Shown in pieces: positions 7,186-17,000 of a stretch of DNA of 64,000 nucleotides; the stretch's first letter is position 1, and each line of letters begins with the position of its first letter. The DNA is from Chryseobacterium daecheongense. Lineage in GTDB: Bacteria; Bacteroidota; Bacteroidia; Flavobacteriales; Weeksellaceae. The stretch covers positions 3,596,001 to 3,660,000 of the forward strand of contig CP115858.1 of assembly GCA_027920525.1 (NCBI GenBank), in the 5' to 3' direction. A program made the translations under genes and the position numbers. The notes below the pieces were generated by a model that saw only the letters and a list, made by a program, of their open reading frames with translations, was not told the origin of the DNA and did not search any database.

Positions 7186-9840
7186 ATGAAATTATACTTT
7201 AATGTAGGATACAGCGCGCAAATTGGAGAAGGATTACAGTTGGTGATCAAAGAAGAAGGAGCTGCATCTAAAGTTCATAAAATGTTCTACACAGAAAACG
7301 GTTTATGGAAATGTGAGGTGGATTATTTCTCAAAATCTATTTCTTATAAATATCAACATATCAATGAAAGAGGGAATGTCCTGAGGGAAGAGTTTGTATC
7401 CCATCATTTGAATTTTCCCCATAATTATAAAGAATTTTTAATCTTTGATGAGTGGAATAATAAGAACTTTCCTGAAAACTATCTCAACAATAAAATTCTT
7501 TATAATAAACTTAATCAGTTTATTCCGGAGAAAATTACGGTTCTCAAGAAGCATACTCATTTATTCAGGATTGAAGCTCCTATTTATAACCCGGACTGGC
7601 AGGTCGTTCTTTTTGGGAACACTGAATCTTTAGGTAGCTGGGATTATGAAAGGGTAATTCATTTATCCCAAACTGACTTTGGAGTTTGGGAAGCAACAGT
7701 GGAAATTCCTGAAAATGAATTTATACAGTATAAATATTGTATTTACGATAAAAGTTTACAGAAAGTTGTCGACGTAGAAACTGGTGAGAATAGATTTACG
7801 GTTCCTAATCTTCAGCCTGATGTTTTACAGGTCCTTGCCAACCATTATTTTAAATTTAAAGCTTATCAGATGTACCATGATGCAGGAGTTGCAGTTCCTG
7901 TATTCTCTTTGAGGAGTGAAGATGGGTTTGGTGTAGGAGAATTTGCTGATATGAAAAAGTTAGCCGAATGGGCACAAAAGACTGATCTTGGTATTATTCA
8001 GATCCTTCCTATTAATGACACTACAGCTAATTATTCCTGGACGGATTCCTATCCTTATGCCGCTGTTTCTGTTTATGCTTTACACCCACAATATATTTCA
8101 CTGGAAAATCTTGATTATGCTTTACCTGATGATTTAGTTGAAGAATATCAGTCAGAAAAAAAAGAATTGAATGCTTTAGAATTGATTGATTATGAAAAAG
8201 TAATTGCCGGCAAATGGAAATTTCTGAAAGCTGTTTTTAGCTTGCAGAAGACCAAGATTTATAAAGACAGAAATTTCAAAAAGTTTATAAAAGATAATGA
8301 AGGCTGGCTGATTCCTTATTGTGCGTTTTGTGTATTGAGGGATAAATATAAAACGCCCAACTTTAATAACTGGAAAACACACAAAAAATATATTGCCGGA
8401 AAAATTGCCCCATTTTTTTCTGCAAAAAGTAAAGATTATGATGATTCGATGCTTCATGCCTGGGTTCAGTATCAACTTCATAAGCAACTGAAGGAAACTA
8501 TAGATCATATTCATAGTTTGGGTGTTTCGGTAAAAGGAGATCTGCCTATTGGTATTTACAGGTATTCTGTAGAAGCCTGGGCTGAACCAGAACTGTTTGG
8601 AATGGATTTCCAGGCTGGGGCACCACCTGACCAGTTTACTGAACTGGGACAAAACTGGGAATTTCCAACCTATAACTGGGAAGCCATGAAGAAAGATGAT
8701 TATCGATGGTGGAAGAACAGGTTTAAAGCTTTGGAGCAGTATTTCGATGCCATGAGAATAGATCATATTTTAGGCTTTTTCAGAATATGGAGAATGCCCA
8801 TATCCGCCACTCAGGGTATACTCGGATATTTTTATCCAGCTGTTCCTATAGTAGCTGAGGAATTTAAAGCTCTGAACATTCCTTTTAATTTTGAGCGGTA
8901 TTGTAAGCCTTTTATTAATGACCATATTTTATGGAAGTATTTTGCAGACGAGAGTAGTAAGGTTCTGGAGTTTGTAAATAAGAATGCCGATGGAACTTAC
9001 TCATTTAAAAAAGAGTTTGATACACAAAGGAAATTATCGGACTATTTCAAAAAAAATAAGGAGAATTCTTTTTTGGAAGAAAAGCTTCTTTCTCTTTGCG
9101 CAAATGTTTTGTTTGTGACAGAAGAGAGAAATGGGAAAACTGTGTATCATCCAAGATTCAATGTATACAATACGGATTCTTATTTTTATTTGTCTGATTG
9201 GGAGAAGAATTCGATCTATAATTTGTATCACGACTATTTTTTCAGAAGGCAAGACCACCTTTGGTACGAAAAGGCCATGGAAAAATTACCTATGATACTT
9301 AACGCAACAAAAATGTTGATCTGTGGGGAAGATTTAGGAATGGTTCCGGCTTGTGTGCCTGTAGTGATGGATGAGCTCGGTATCATAGCTCTAAAAGTCC
9401 AGCGTATGCCTTCGGATGATATTCCATTCTATAATCCCAAAATTGCAAATTATATGAATGTGGTTACGGCATCATCACATGATAGCTCAACTTTACGGCA
9501 ATGGTGGAAGGAGGATCCGGATTTAACTCAAAAATATTTTAATAATCAGCTGATACAATATGGAAAGGCTCCAAAAGATCTTAACCCTTATTTGGCGGAA
9601 ATCATTATGAAGCAGCATTTGTACAATGATGCTATGCTGGCGGTTTTTCCTCTTCAGGAATATTTAGCGACTGATGAAGAGCTTGTAAACCCTGAAATGG
9701 ATAATGAAAGAATTAATGATCCAGCTGTTTTCCCTCATTACTGGCGTTACCGCATGCATTTGAACCTCGAAAGCTTAATGGACAAAACTGCATTTAATGA
9801 AAAAATCAGTCACTTGGTAAAAGATAGTGGTCGGAAGTAA
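7186..9840 (+). CDS. malQ: 4-alpha-glucanotransferase with tandem CBM20 domains (DPE2-like)
   Basis: 884 residues from ATG 7186; a TTG-initiated extension to 7144 is unlikely because MKLYFNVGYSAQ is the natural start of the first starch-binding domain. There are two CBM20-type domains (about 1-100 and 120-220, the second with VVLFGNTESLGSWD), then a GH77 catalytic domain starting near AVPVFSLRSEDGFGVGEF. The catalytic region includes RIDHILGFFR (nucleophile Asp), LICGEDLGMVP (acid/base Glu) and ASSHDSSTLR (transition-state-stabilising Asp). The two-CBM20 plus long GH77 layout is that of plant DPE2 and type II bacterial MalQ, which transfer glucose between maltose and glucans. It has no signal peptide, so is cytoplasmic, acting in maltose or glycogen metabolism. 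Confidence 0.93.
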   Translation: MKLYFNVGYSAQIGEGLQLVIKEEGAASKVHKMFYTENGLWKCEVDYFSKSISYKYQHINERGNVLREEFVSHHLNFPHNYKEFLIFDEWNNKNFPENYLNNKILYNKLNQFIPEKITVLKKHTHLFRIEAPIYNPDWQVVLFGNTESLGSWDYERVIHLSQTDFGVWEATVEIPENEFIQYKYCIYDKSLQKVVDVETGENRFTVPNLQPDVLQVLANHYFKFKAYQMYHDAGVAVPVFSLRSEDGFGVGEFADMKKLAEWAQKTDLGIIQILPINDTTANYSWTDSYPYAAVSVYALHPQYISLENLDYALPDDLVEEYQSEKKELNALELIDYEKVIAGKWKFLKAVFSLQKTKIYKDRNFKKFIKDNEGWLIPYCAFCVLRDKYKTPNFNNWKTHKKYIAGKIAPFFSAKSKDYDDSMLHAWVQYQLHKQLKETIDHIHSLGVSVKGDLPIGIYRYSVEAWAEPELFGMDFQAGAPPDQFTELGQNWEFPTYNWEAMKKDDYRWWKNRFKALEQYFDAMRIDHILGFFRIWRMPISATQGILGYFYPAVPIVAEEFKALNIPFNFERYCKPFINDHILWKYFADESSKVLEFVNKNADGTYSFKKEFDTQRKLSDYFKKNKENSFLEEKLLSLCANVLFVTEERNGKTVYHPRFNVYNTDSYFYLSDWEKNSIYNLYHDYFFRRQDHLWYEKAMEKLPMILNATKMLICGEDLGMVPACVPVVMDELGIIALKVQRMPSDDIPFYNPKIANYMNVVTASSHDSSTLRQWWKEDPDLTQKYFNNQLIQYGKAPKDLNPYLAEIIMKQHLYNDAMLAVFPLQEYLATDEELVNPEMDNERINDPAVFPHYWRYRMHLNLESLMDKTAFNEKISHLVKDSGRK

Positions 9841-9878
9841 GATTTAACAATTGATTATCAATTAATTAATGATATTTT

Positions 9879-9916
9879 AAAAGAAGTTGAATGAAAAGAT
9901 TTAACTTCTTTTTTTT
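9879..9916 (+). terminator. Intrinsic terminator after malQ
   Basis: AAAAGAAGTT (9879-9888) pairs with AACTTCTTTT (9903-9912), followed by further T residues. Confidence 0.75.
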
Positions 9917-9979
9917 ATTCGTATCAAAGAGATAGAATAGAGATATTCTACTATATATTAACCAATTAACGCTATTGAG

Positions 9980-10933
9980 ATGAAAAATATACTTTTAGGA
10001 TTTGCACTGGGTTTGGCGACTTTGTCGTTCGGCCAGCAGTATCCACATAACGGATGGGATGATGATGGGTATGATAATAATAACGGATACTACAGCAACC
10101 AGGACGATCAGAATTATTTCCCTGACGATTACTATTACAACTATCCTCAGGACTATTATCCTAATGCTTATTACCAAAGCTACTACAATGATTACAGGAA
10201 CAGTATCATCAATGTAAACTGGAATGTATTCTTTGCTCAAAACAGATTAAACCGGTGGCAGATTGATCAGATCTTATATCTGAATAATCTTTACTCCAGT
10301 TTTGCAAGCTGGAATAACTTCTACAGGTACAATCCGGACAGATGGTATTATGATAGATTTTATGCAATGCAAAGAATTTTAGGACCAAGGGTTTTCGTTG
10401 TTTTCCAAAACAATTACTATCACGGCTCAAGTCCTATTGTTTACTTTCAAAACTACAGAAGAAGCTATTATGTTCCAAGATATGCGGTGATGCCACGTTA
10501 CAGAAATATAAACATCAATGTTTATAGAGTAGATAGGGCAAGATTCCGACGAATGGATAATCCTACTCTTAAAGTTGTTTCCACTAGAAACTATTCTGGC
10601 TTTAGAGATAATGACAACAGAAATCAGGGAAACAATGGATTCAGAAGTCAGGGAGGTTTCAGGAATCAGGATAACAACGTTAGAAATAACAGCGGATTCA
10701 GAAGTGATAATAATATAAACAGAGAAAGATCCGGAAACAGTGGATTCCGTACAAACCGAAATCAGGATGCCGTAAGGGACAATGGACCGAGAAGAGAAAA
10801 CAATAATGGTTTCAGGAACGGAGGAGGAGAAGGATTCAGACAACAAAGAACTGAAAACTCCGGTTTTAGAAAGCAAAATAATGGAAACGACAACAGAGGT
10901 TCCGGATTCAGACAAAAACTGGCAAATAATTAA
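9980..10933 (+). CDS. Exported Tyr/Asn/Arg-rich low-complexity protein with GFR repeats
   Basis: 317 residues, family not recognised. Signal peptide MKNILLGFALGLATLSFGQQ. Residues 21-75 are Asp/Asn/Tyr-rich (DDGYDNNNGYYSNQDDQ). A central ordered part (about 76-190) contains Trp/Tyr-rich patterns such as LNRWQIDQILYLNNLY and RWYYDRFYAMQRILGP. From about 205 to the end the protein is disordered, with about ten GFR/GFRxQ motifs in an Asn/Arg/Gly background. Net charge shifts from acidic at the N-terminus to strongly basic at the C-terminus. It has its own terminator and sits before another exported Met/Lys-rich protein. An envelope-structural or RNA/polymer-binding role is possible, but no function is claimed. 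Confidence 0.75.
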   Translation: MKNILLGFALGLATLSFGQQYPHNGWDDDGYDNNNGYYSNQDDQNYFPDDYYYNYPQDYYPNAYYQSYYNDYRNSIINVNWNVFFAQNRLNRWQIDQILYLNNLYSSFASWNNFYRYNPDRWYYDRFYAMQRILGPRVFVVFQNNYYHGSSPIVYFQNYRRSYYVPRYAVMPRYRNININVYRVDRARFRRMDNPTLKVVSTRNYSGFRDNDNRNQGNNGFRSQGGFRNQDNNVRNNSGFRSDNNINRERSGNSGFRTNRNQDAVRDNGPRRENNNGFRNGGGEGFRQQRTENSGFRKQNNGNDNRGSGFRQKLANN

Positions 10934-10962
10934 TTTTCATATATTATATTTAAGTGGTGTGA

Positions 10963-10992
10963 AGGGCAGGTTTTTATAATCTGTCCTTTTTT
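10963..10992 (+). terminator. Intrinsic terminator
   Basis: AGGGCAG (10963-10969) pairs with CTGTCCT (10981-10987) with one G-U pair, 11-base loop, followed by a T-run. Confidence 0.8.
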
Positions 10993-11117
10993 AATGTTAT
11001 GTTTTTATTTTATGATTTTTATACTTTAAATTAACATTTTTTATGAATATTTTCATTTAACTTCTGTTTTGTTTGAGTATCCAAAAGGTGTATAACAATT
11101 AATTAAAGATATAAAAA

Positions 11118-11564
11118 ATGAAAAAATTAATTTTAGCAATAGCTTTTATCGGAATGGGAAGCTTTGCAATGGCTCAACAAACAACTCCTCAGGATCAGCA
11201 GGCAAGAAAGGCTGAAATGCAGCAAAAAATGCAACAAAGAGAACAGGAGCGCCTGAATCAGATGCAGAAAGATCTTAATCTAAACCAGAATCAGGTTGCT
11301 CAGATTAAAGACCTTCAGGCTAAGAGAAAAGCGGAAATGATGGCTGATTTCGAAAAGAATAAAGGAGAGAGACAAGCGAAGATGGAGGAAATGAAAGCCA
11401 AAAGAGCACAAATGGATGCGGATATGAAAAAGATATTAACTCCAGAGCAGTATGATAAATGGCAGGCTGATAGAAAAGCTAAAATGGAAAAAAGAAAGGC
11501 AGAAATGAAAGACAGAAAAATGATGGTTAAGCCGATGCCTGCAGGTACTGCGAATGCAAATTGA
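11118..11564 (+). CDS. Exported Spy/CpxP-like helical protein
   Basis: 148 residues. Signal peptide MKKLILAIAFIGMGSFAMAQ, then an almost entirely helical, Gln/Lys/Glu/Met-rich protein with LNQMQKDLNLNQNQVAQI and a later KKILTPEQYDKW. The LxLxxxQ..I and LTPEQ motifs are those of Spy/CpxP-like (LTXXQ) periplasmic proteins, where they line a cradle-shaped chaperone dimer. It is probably periplasmic; a chaperone-like or stress role is inferred from family resemblance only. Short gene with its own terminator. Confidence 0.65.
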   Translation: MKKLILAIAFIGMGSFAMAQQTTPQDQQARKAEMQQKMQQREQERLNQMQKDLNLNQNQVAQIKDLQAKRKAEMMADFEKNKGERQAKMEEMKAKRAQMDADMKKILTPEQYDKWQADRKAKMEKRKAEMKDRKMMVKPMPAGTANAN

Positions 11565-11595
11565 TAGTTTATAATTGTGTTTTTTTAATGTGTTG

Positions 11596-11622
11596 AGGAC
11601 GGAAGTAATTCCGTCCTTTTTA
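11596..11622 (+). terminator. Intrinsic terminator
   Basis: Perfect 7-bp stem AGGACGG/CCGTCCT (11596-11602 with 11611-11617), 8-base loop, followed by a T-run. Confidence 0.85.
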
Positions 11623-11642
11623 CATTAATTTTCATTAATTTT

Positions 11643-11673
11643 TTTGAAATCGGGCTTTAATTCCGTAATTTTG
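11643..11673 (+). promoter_or_regulatory. Canonical Bacteroidota promoter for ferritin
   Basis: TTTG at 11643-11646 and TAATTTTG at 11666-11673 (TAnnTTTG) are separated by 19 bp, matching the Bacteroidota -33/-7 consensus exactly. The ATG at 11690 is 16 nt beyond the -7 box, so the leader would be very short. Confidence 0.75.
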
Positions 11674-11689
11674 AATATAATCTTTTATT

Positions 11690-12199
11690 ATGGTAAGCGA
11701 AAAAATTGCAAAATTAATCAACGAACAAATAGCCCACGAACAATATGCCGCACAATATTACCTTTCAATGTCTGCTTGGTTTTCAAGTAAGGATCTTGAC
11801 GGGATTGCCAATTATTTCAGGGTTCAGAGTAAGGAAGAATTAATGCATGCAGATAAGATGTTTGATTATTTAAATGATGTAGGAGGAGAAATCATTATCG
11901 GAGAAATTCCAAAACCACCTCATGAGTTTGATAATGCAACAGATATTTTTGAAAAAGCACTTGAACACGAAAAAATAGTAACTAAAAGTATTTTCAATAT
12001 TGTAAAGAATGCAAATGATGAGGGGGATTTTGCAACAACTTCTTTTTTACAGTGGTTTATTAATGAGCAGGTAGAGGAAGAGGCAAGCGCATCTCAATTG
12101 GTTACTAAAATCAAAATGGTTTGTGATAATCCTTCGGCATTATATCTTTTTGATCAGGAATTAGCTCAAAGAGTTTTTGTTCCTGCTGCAGATGCATAA
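11690..12199 (+). CDS. ftnA: Non-heme ferritin
   Basis: 169 residues, the standard bacterial ferritin length. A cytoplasmic 24-subunit iron-storage cage that oxidises Fe(II) at a di-iron centre. Ferroxidase ligands are visible: Glu17 in AHEQYAA, Glu50 and His53 in SKEELMHADK, Glu94 in LEHEKIV, and a final Glu/Gln in INEQVEEEASA. The lack of a haem-ligand Met distinguishes it from bacterioferritin. Single gene between its own promoter and a strong terminator. Iron regulation is likely, but no Fur-type site was identified. Confidence 0.95.
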   Translation: MVSEKIAKLINEQIAHEQYAAQYYLSMSAWFSSKDLDGIANYFRVQSKEELMHADKMFDYLNDVGGEIIIGEIPKPPHEFDNATDIFEKALEHEKIVTKSIFNIVKNANDEGDFATTSFLQWFINEQVEEEASASQLVTKIKMVCDNPSALYLFDQELAQRVFVPAADA

Positions 12200-12219
12200 G
12201 ACTTAATAGCTTTAAATAT

Positions 12220-12254
12220 AAAAGAGTGAACCTTATCCAAGTTCACTCTTTTTT
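12220..12254. terminator. Bidirectional terminator between ferritin and the lipoprotein gene
   Basis: Stem AAGAGTGAAC/GTTCACTCTT (12222-12231 with 12241-12250), 9-base loop, T-run on the plus side and A-run on the other. It can terminate ftnA and the converging minus-strand gene at 12275. Confidence 0.85.
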
Positions 12255-12274
12255 ATTTTTACAATATGATGTTT

Positions 12275-12745
12275 CTATTTTGATACTTTTAAAAAGATTT
12301 GTTGATGGTCTTGATTAATATCGATGGTTGGAAATTTTTTATCATAATCAATAACGATATCTCCTTTATCTTCAACTCCGTTTCCATCGGAATCCCAATT
12401 AATCGTAACGTAATACTTTACCGGATCTCCTTTCTTTACTTCCGGTTTAATTAGACTTTCGGGGTTGTTAGGTACAGGAAGTTCAATGGTAAAAGGAATT
12501 TTTTCCTGTGAATATTCTTTCTCTGCGATCAAGGTTGCCGGTACATCAGCCATATTAGCAGGTACCCCATACAAATTAACTTTAAGCTTTGCATTTTTGG
12601 GAATTACATTGTCTGTACCTGTAAACTCGATTTTTACATTTTTTCCCTGAGAAGCTTTATCTGTTGCTATTGCTTCTTTTTTGGGAGCATTGCAACTTAC
12701 CAGCAATAGGGCGCCCAGACTCATTAAGGTTATAAATTGTTTCAT
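12275..12745 (-). CDS. YbaY/YscW-like lipoprotein
   Basis: 156 residues. A lipoprotein signal with lipobox LLVSC puts the lipidated Cys at residue 18. The mature domain has a pattern seen in YbaY/YscW family lipoproteins: KLKVNLYGVPANMADVPATL followed by IAEKEYSQ and PFTIELPVPNN. In type III systems YscW helps the secretin reach the outer membrane, but most relatives are of unknown function. It lies 60 bp downstream of the last exported protein of the T6SS island and ends at the shared terminator, so it may be the distal gene of that transcript or independent. Family assignment is moderate. Confidence 0.55.
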   Translation of the reverse strand: MKQFITLMSLGALLLVSCNAPKKEAIATDKASQGKNVKIEFTGTDNVIPKNAKLKVNLYGVPANMADVPATLIAEKEYSQEKIPFTIELPVPNNPESLIKPEVKKGDPVKYYVTINWDSDGNGVEDKGDIVIDYDKKFPTIDINQDHQQIFLKVSK

Positions 12746-12805
12746 CTTAAATTTGTTTTAGAAACTAAATTTATGAAAAAAAACCACAAGTAGGGATATA
12801 TTTTA

Positions 12806-13453
12806 TTAACGTTTCATATCCTGCTCTTTTGAAGACAGAATATTCCACTTGTTTTCTTTTAGCTGAAAAATGGTAGTATTTATTTTACAGCAACCTAATG
12901 GCGCAATGGTTGTCAAAGTTTTATTGTTACTATCTATAATTTTTGGAAAGGCTCCTTCGTTTAAAGGAAATTCTTTATTCATTTTAAATGTGCCATCATT
13001 TTTATCCTGGAAATAGTAAGAGTATACAGGTCCACCATTGCCTCCGGAATCATACAGAATGGCAAAATCTTCAAGCTGATCAAAGTTAAAATCAGCAATG
13101 ATAAAATCATGATAATTTTCGATTCCTTCTTTTATTTTTTCTCCGGATAAGAAATAATTAATTCTGTTTAAACTCAAAGAATCTTCAACGACAGGCCACG
13201 TCCCTGGTGTATACATGATTTCCTGGAAACCCTTATTATTTTTAAAGATGTTAATTTTTAATTGAACAGGTCTGTTTTCGTCATCTTTAGCAGCAACACT
13301 AACCTTAAAATCAAAATTTTCATTTTTAGATGTTTTGACTTCTTTTTTTTCTGTTGTAGGGTTTTCTGAGCCTTGTCCTTTTTCAGGGGTAGGCTTACTG
13401 CAATTTATAAAGAAAATGGAAGTTAATATAATACTTAATAGGGTTGTTTTCAT
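12806..13453 (-). CDS. XAC2610-like lipoprotein, candidate immunity protein
   Basis: 215 residues with lipobox FFINC (Cys at about residue 18). The C-terminal half has an FG-GAP/VCBS-like calcium-loop pattern, ADFNFDQLEDFAILYDSGGN, followed by GGPVYSYYF and APLGCCKINTTIFQL; this order, including the CC near the end, is that of the XAC2610-related family. XAC2610 of Xanthomonas is the periplasmic inhibitor of the lysozyme-like effector XAC2609. Here the gene begins 2 nt after the 13456-14073 gene and sits two genes downstream of a large lysozyme-like T6SS effector, so protection of the producer's own peptidoglycan is a reasonable inference. Binding has not been shown. Confidence 0.6.
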   Translation of the reverse strand: MKTTLLSIILTSIFFINCSKPTPEKGQGSENPTTEKKEVKTSKNENFDFKVSVAAKDDENRPVQLKINIFKNNKGFQEIMYTPGTWPVVEDSLSLNRINYFLSGEKIKEGIENYHDFIIADFNFDQLEDFAILYDSGGNGGPVYSYYFQDKNDGTFKMNKEFPLNEGAFPKIIDSNNKTLTTIAPLGCCKINTTIFQLKENKWNILSSKEQDMKR

Positions 13454-13455
13454 TC

Positions 13456-14073
13456 TTACATTAAAAGGTTTAAGTATATTTTTAATTGATCATTACTGCG
13501 CCATTCGATCCAAAATATCTGGTTATTTCTGGTTATGTTTTTAACCTGTAACCAGGTGCCCTGGATTTTCAGTACTTCGATTTCATCATCAGGTTTCCAG
13601 TTTTTTATATCTAGTATTTTGCCATTAATTGCTTCACGCGGAGGATTTTTTTTAGGATCTTTCGTTTCAATACTAGTTATCTGATCCTCCAAAAAATCCT
13701 TCCAGCTATAAAATAAATAGTTTTCTGAAGGTTTTATATAGGCATAATTATTTTTGGATGTTACCACCTTGTAAAACTTATCATTTTTTTCTACACAGCT
13801 GAAGAAAAGAATACCATAATCTGCCTTATTAAGAAGAGGAATAATATCTTTTCCTGGTTGTGCTTTTTTTATTTTAATATGAGATAAGGATTTATCAGTA
13901 TACAGAGCAATATCCTTATCCGTTTTTACTAATTGTACCAGACCTATCCCAATAGTTTGTATTAAATCATCATTCTGATAATTTAGCGCTCTTTTCTCCT
14001 GGCTTTTAAAATTATTAAAAAATAATAAAACAAACGCTATGAGTGTATAAAGGGAAAAATTTGTTTTCATCAT
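13456..14073 (-). CDS. Exported SH3-like protein, candidate immunity protein
   Basis: 205 residues, no firm family. The start is MMKTNFSLYTLIAF; the second Met may be the real start. A hydrophobic signal peptide ends near NNFKSQ. The mature protein has two stretches that look like bacterial SH3 folds: VQLVKTDKDIALYTDKSLS with a later DKFYKVVTSKNNYAYI, and EIEVLKIQGTWLQVKNI. It begins 5 nt after the 1353-residue effector stop and ends 2 nt before the next exported protein. Position immediately after the effector is the usual place for a T6SS immunity gene; the periplasmic location matches a peptidoglycan-targeting effector. Confidence 0.6.
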   Translation of the reverse strand: MMKTNFSLYTLIAFVLLFFNNFKSQEKRALNYQNDDLIQTIGIGLVQLVKTDKDIALYTDKSLSHIKIKKAQPGKDIIPLLNKADYGILFFSCVEKNDKFYKVVTSKNNYAYIKPSENYLFYSWKDFLEDQITSIETKDPKKNPPREAINGKILDIKNWKPDDEIEVLKIQGTWLQVKNITRNNQIFWIEWRSNDQLKIYLNLLM

Positions 14074-14078
14074 ATTTG

Positions 14079-17000
14079 TTATCTTAATCCTAAATGGAAA
14101 TGATCCTGGTGAACTGAAGTCGCCTTACCGGTAGTATGCTTGATATCTTTTTTATAAGCATAGTTTTTATTAAAGCCCCATTTGGTTCCCACCAGGAGTA
14201 TATTTTCCAAAACTTCAATAAATTTCTCTTCTGTTTTATAGGCTTCTTTTGCATCACTCCATAAAGTTTGGCCACCGTTTGAACTACCCGGATATCTTAT
14301 GTCGATGTCATTTCCTGCTTCATTATGTCCGGAGTGTCCTATATTTCGTCCATCATTTGCAGATATATCATTGAAATACAAGGTTTCAGAAAAATTATTT
14401 TTAGGTAATGAATAAAAGAATCCTAATAATGCTGCACATACATCTTCCGCAACCCAGTTATCGCCTCCTCTGTCTCTCGTTCCGAATCTACCCCAATTAG
14501 GTCCTGTCTCTGGAAAAGGTAATAGGTTATGCTCATTTTTCTCCAGTGTAATTGTTTTCACTAATTGGTTATTGTCATAGATATCATATTGGTATTTTTT
14601 AGATGTATCGCATTTCATAACCTTAGGGCAAGTGTATTTATCTACATCAATTTTGTATTTATTAATATCTCCTGCCACTGCTTTAACTTCGTCACAACAC
14701 TTTTCACCAAATTCTTTGAGAAATCCTTTTTTAAGATGTAAATGATTTGTTGGCCCTTTTAATTCTTCCTGATAGAATTGCTCATATTTTTTCAAAACAT
14801 GATCAAGTGCTTCTTCTCTTTGACCATATCCTGCTCCCGGTAAACTTGCCCACTCAGTTCTACACTTACTGATGGCTCCTTTGATATCGTCTTTCTTAAT
14901 TAAATCTAATGCTTTTTTCTTTTCTTTAATCAGGTATACACAATATTTATCCTGGCTTTCAGGTGAAAAATCTGTGATACCATGATTGGTTCTCCATGTT
15001 GCAAAACCGTTATCCTGCCAATTCTTTTTTGTAATCTGGTAGGCTCCGGCGGCTGAAGAATAGTCATTTATTTGATCTATCCAGACCATTACTTTAGGGT
15101 GGTCACTGAAATCTTTTCCATGATCTTTTAATGTACTTCCTCCTACAATTCTTGAATAACCTCCTTCATCCTGTGTACCTTCACCCACCCTTAGCATTCT
15201 CATGAATGCTCTTACTTTTGCTTCACATTCACATACTCCGTCTTCATTTTTTCCTGTTGATAAGGATTCTCTTCCAACTTTTACCGCAGCTTTGTTTTCT
15301 ACCATATTAGGAAGGCTGGCAGTTGCATATAAGATAGCCATATCGGAATGATCAAGATACACTGCCCTTTCCTTGGCTTCTTTTCCTTCTCCTTCTGTTA
15401 CCTTAATAATGGCGGAAATTTTAAAATAATTTTTAGGCTTTCCTAATTTCGCAGGATCAACTTTTAATATAAGCTCACCTTTTTTATTGATTTTGCCTGT
15501 TTGTGTATTGAAAAAAGTCTCTTTAGAAAATTTTTCTTTTACGTCTTTCCAGTCTTTCCATTGTCTAGGACTCCATGCTATTCCGAAATATATGTCTGAT
15601 TTTGTAATAAAATGTACCTCAACATTTTTGTCTACCATATTGATGGCGTAAATTTTAAAATAGAGCGGAGTGGTGATGGGGGAGTTGTATCTTTTCTCAG
15701 TGTCTGATGCATCACAAAAATAAGCATCCACGATTTTGGGAACATCAGAAACTATAAGAGAAGAGGCGAGTGCCTTATCTGCATTCTGAATGATGAGCGA
15801 AGGGTTTGTGGATTTCATTTTAAAGAACAATTCTCCTTTTTTAGTTACTCCCTTGCTTTCTATTTTCTGTTTTATAGAGTCATCTAACGTGAAAGGCCAG
15901 TAAACCGCTGTAGCAGTTTCATTTAAAGTTCCTGTCTTCTCAAAAATAATATTACTTCCCGTGCTGTCATTATCGTATACTTCCAGTTTTACTTCCTCAC
16001 CTTGTAATCCCTCATATCTTACATAAGCAGATATATCCTGGCCATAGCCGGCCTCTTTTATAATATTCCCGCTGCTTCCGTCATTATCCATCCATTTTGC
16101 AGTATCCGCAATTACTTTGGGCTGAATAACATCCAAAGATAAAGGCTTTTCACAATTTCTACCTCCCATACTGCAATTGATAGTATATTTTCCGGGAACT
16201 AAAAACTTATATGAAAATTTTTCACCTGTGCCTCCTGCCGTAACCGGACCTGTGATCTTCCAGATAATAGGTCCGTCTTTTGAAGCATCGTAGTCTTTAA
16301 TAAGCATTTTGCTTATTTCAAATAAAATATTGACTCCAACTTTTGGTTTTTTATCATATTTTATTTCGGTGACCACATTATTTTTTACTTCGAAACGCCA
16401 GTCGTCATCTTCGTCTTTTGCTCGTTTTCCCGTAGCGTTGGCAACTTTGCTATAGGCTTCCACAACATATTTTCCAGGCACCATAAGCAGATTGCCAGGT
16501 ATTGTAATGCTTTTACCTGTGCCCTGTAATATTCCGTTTAAATTCCACTTGATCTCTGAAGACTCATCTGAAGTAAGGTCATAAAGAGGATTGTTTCCGA
16601 AGTTATATTTCATTTTCGAAACACTGAATGACATTGCGGTTCCCGGTCTTACTACTTCGGCACCATGGCTTATTCCGATTACAGCATTACCCTCAGTTTC
16701 TCCGGACATTTGTTTTTCTATAACGTTTCCTGTATCATTTATATACCGGGCTATAATAGTATATTTTGCCTGGGTATTTTGAGGAGTAAACGTCAATGTA
16801 TCTCCATCTTGAACAGCATCCGTAACAACATTTCCGCTTCCATCAAGTAAAGATAATGTAAGTCTTGATTTTTCTTCTTCAGTGAGATCAGGAATAAAAA
16901 ATTTAGCTTTAAAGACAGAAGGAACACCGCGTCTGAATTTTCTGTTTTTAGAAGGATCAATCCTTGTCGAAAAATCTCCTGATGCACACTGTATATCGAG

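Noticed and set aside
8176..8766. Minus-strand open frame of 196 codons opposite malQ
   Set aside because: It overlaps the GH77 catalytic region in antisense and matches no family.
10427..10915. Minus-strand open frame of 162 codons inside the GFR-repeat gene
   Set aside because: Low-complexity Ser/Val/Ile sequence caused by repeated codons on the other strand; the plus-strand frame has a signal peptide and terminator.
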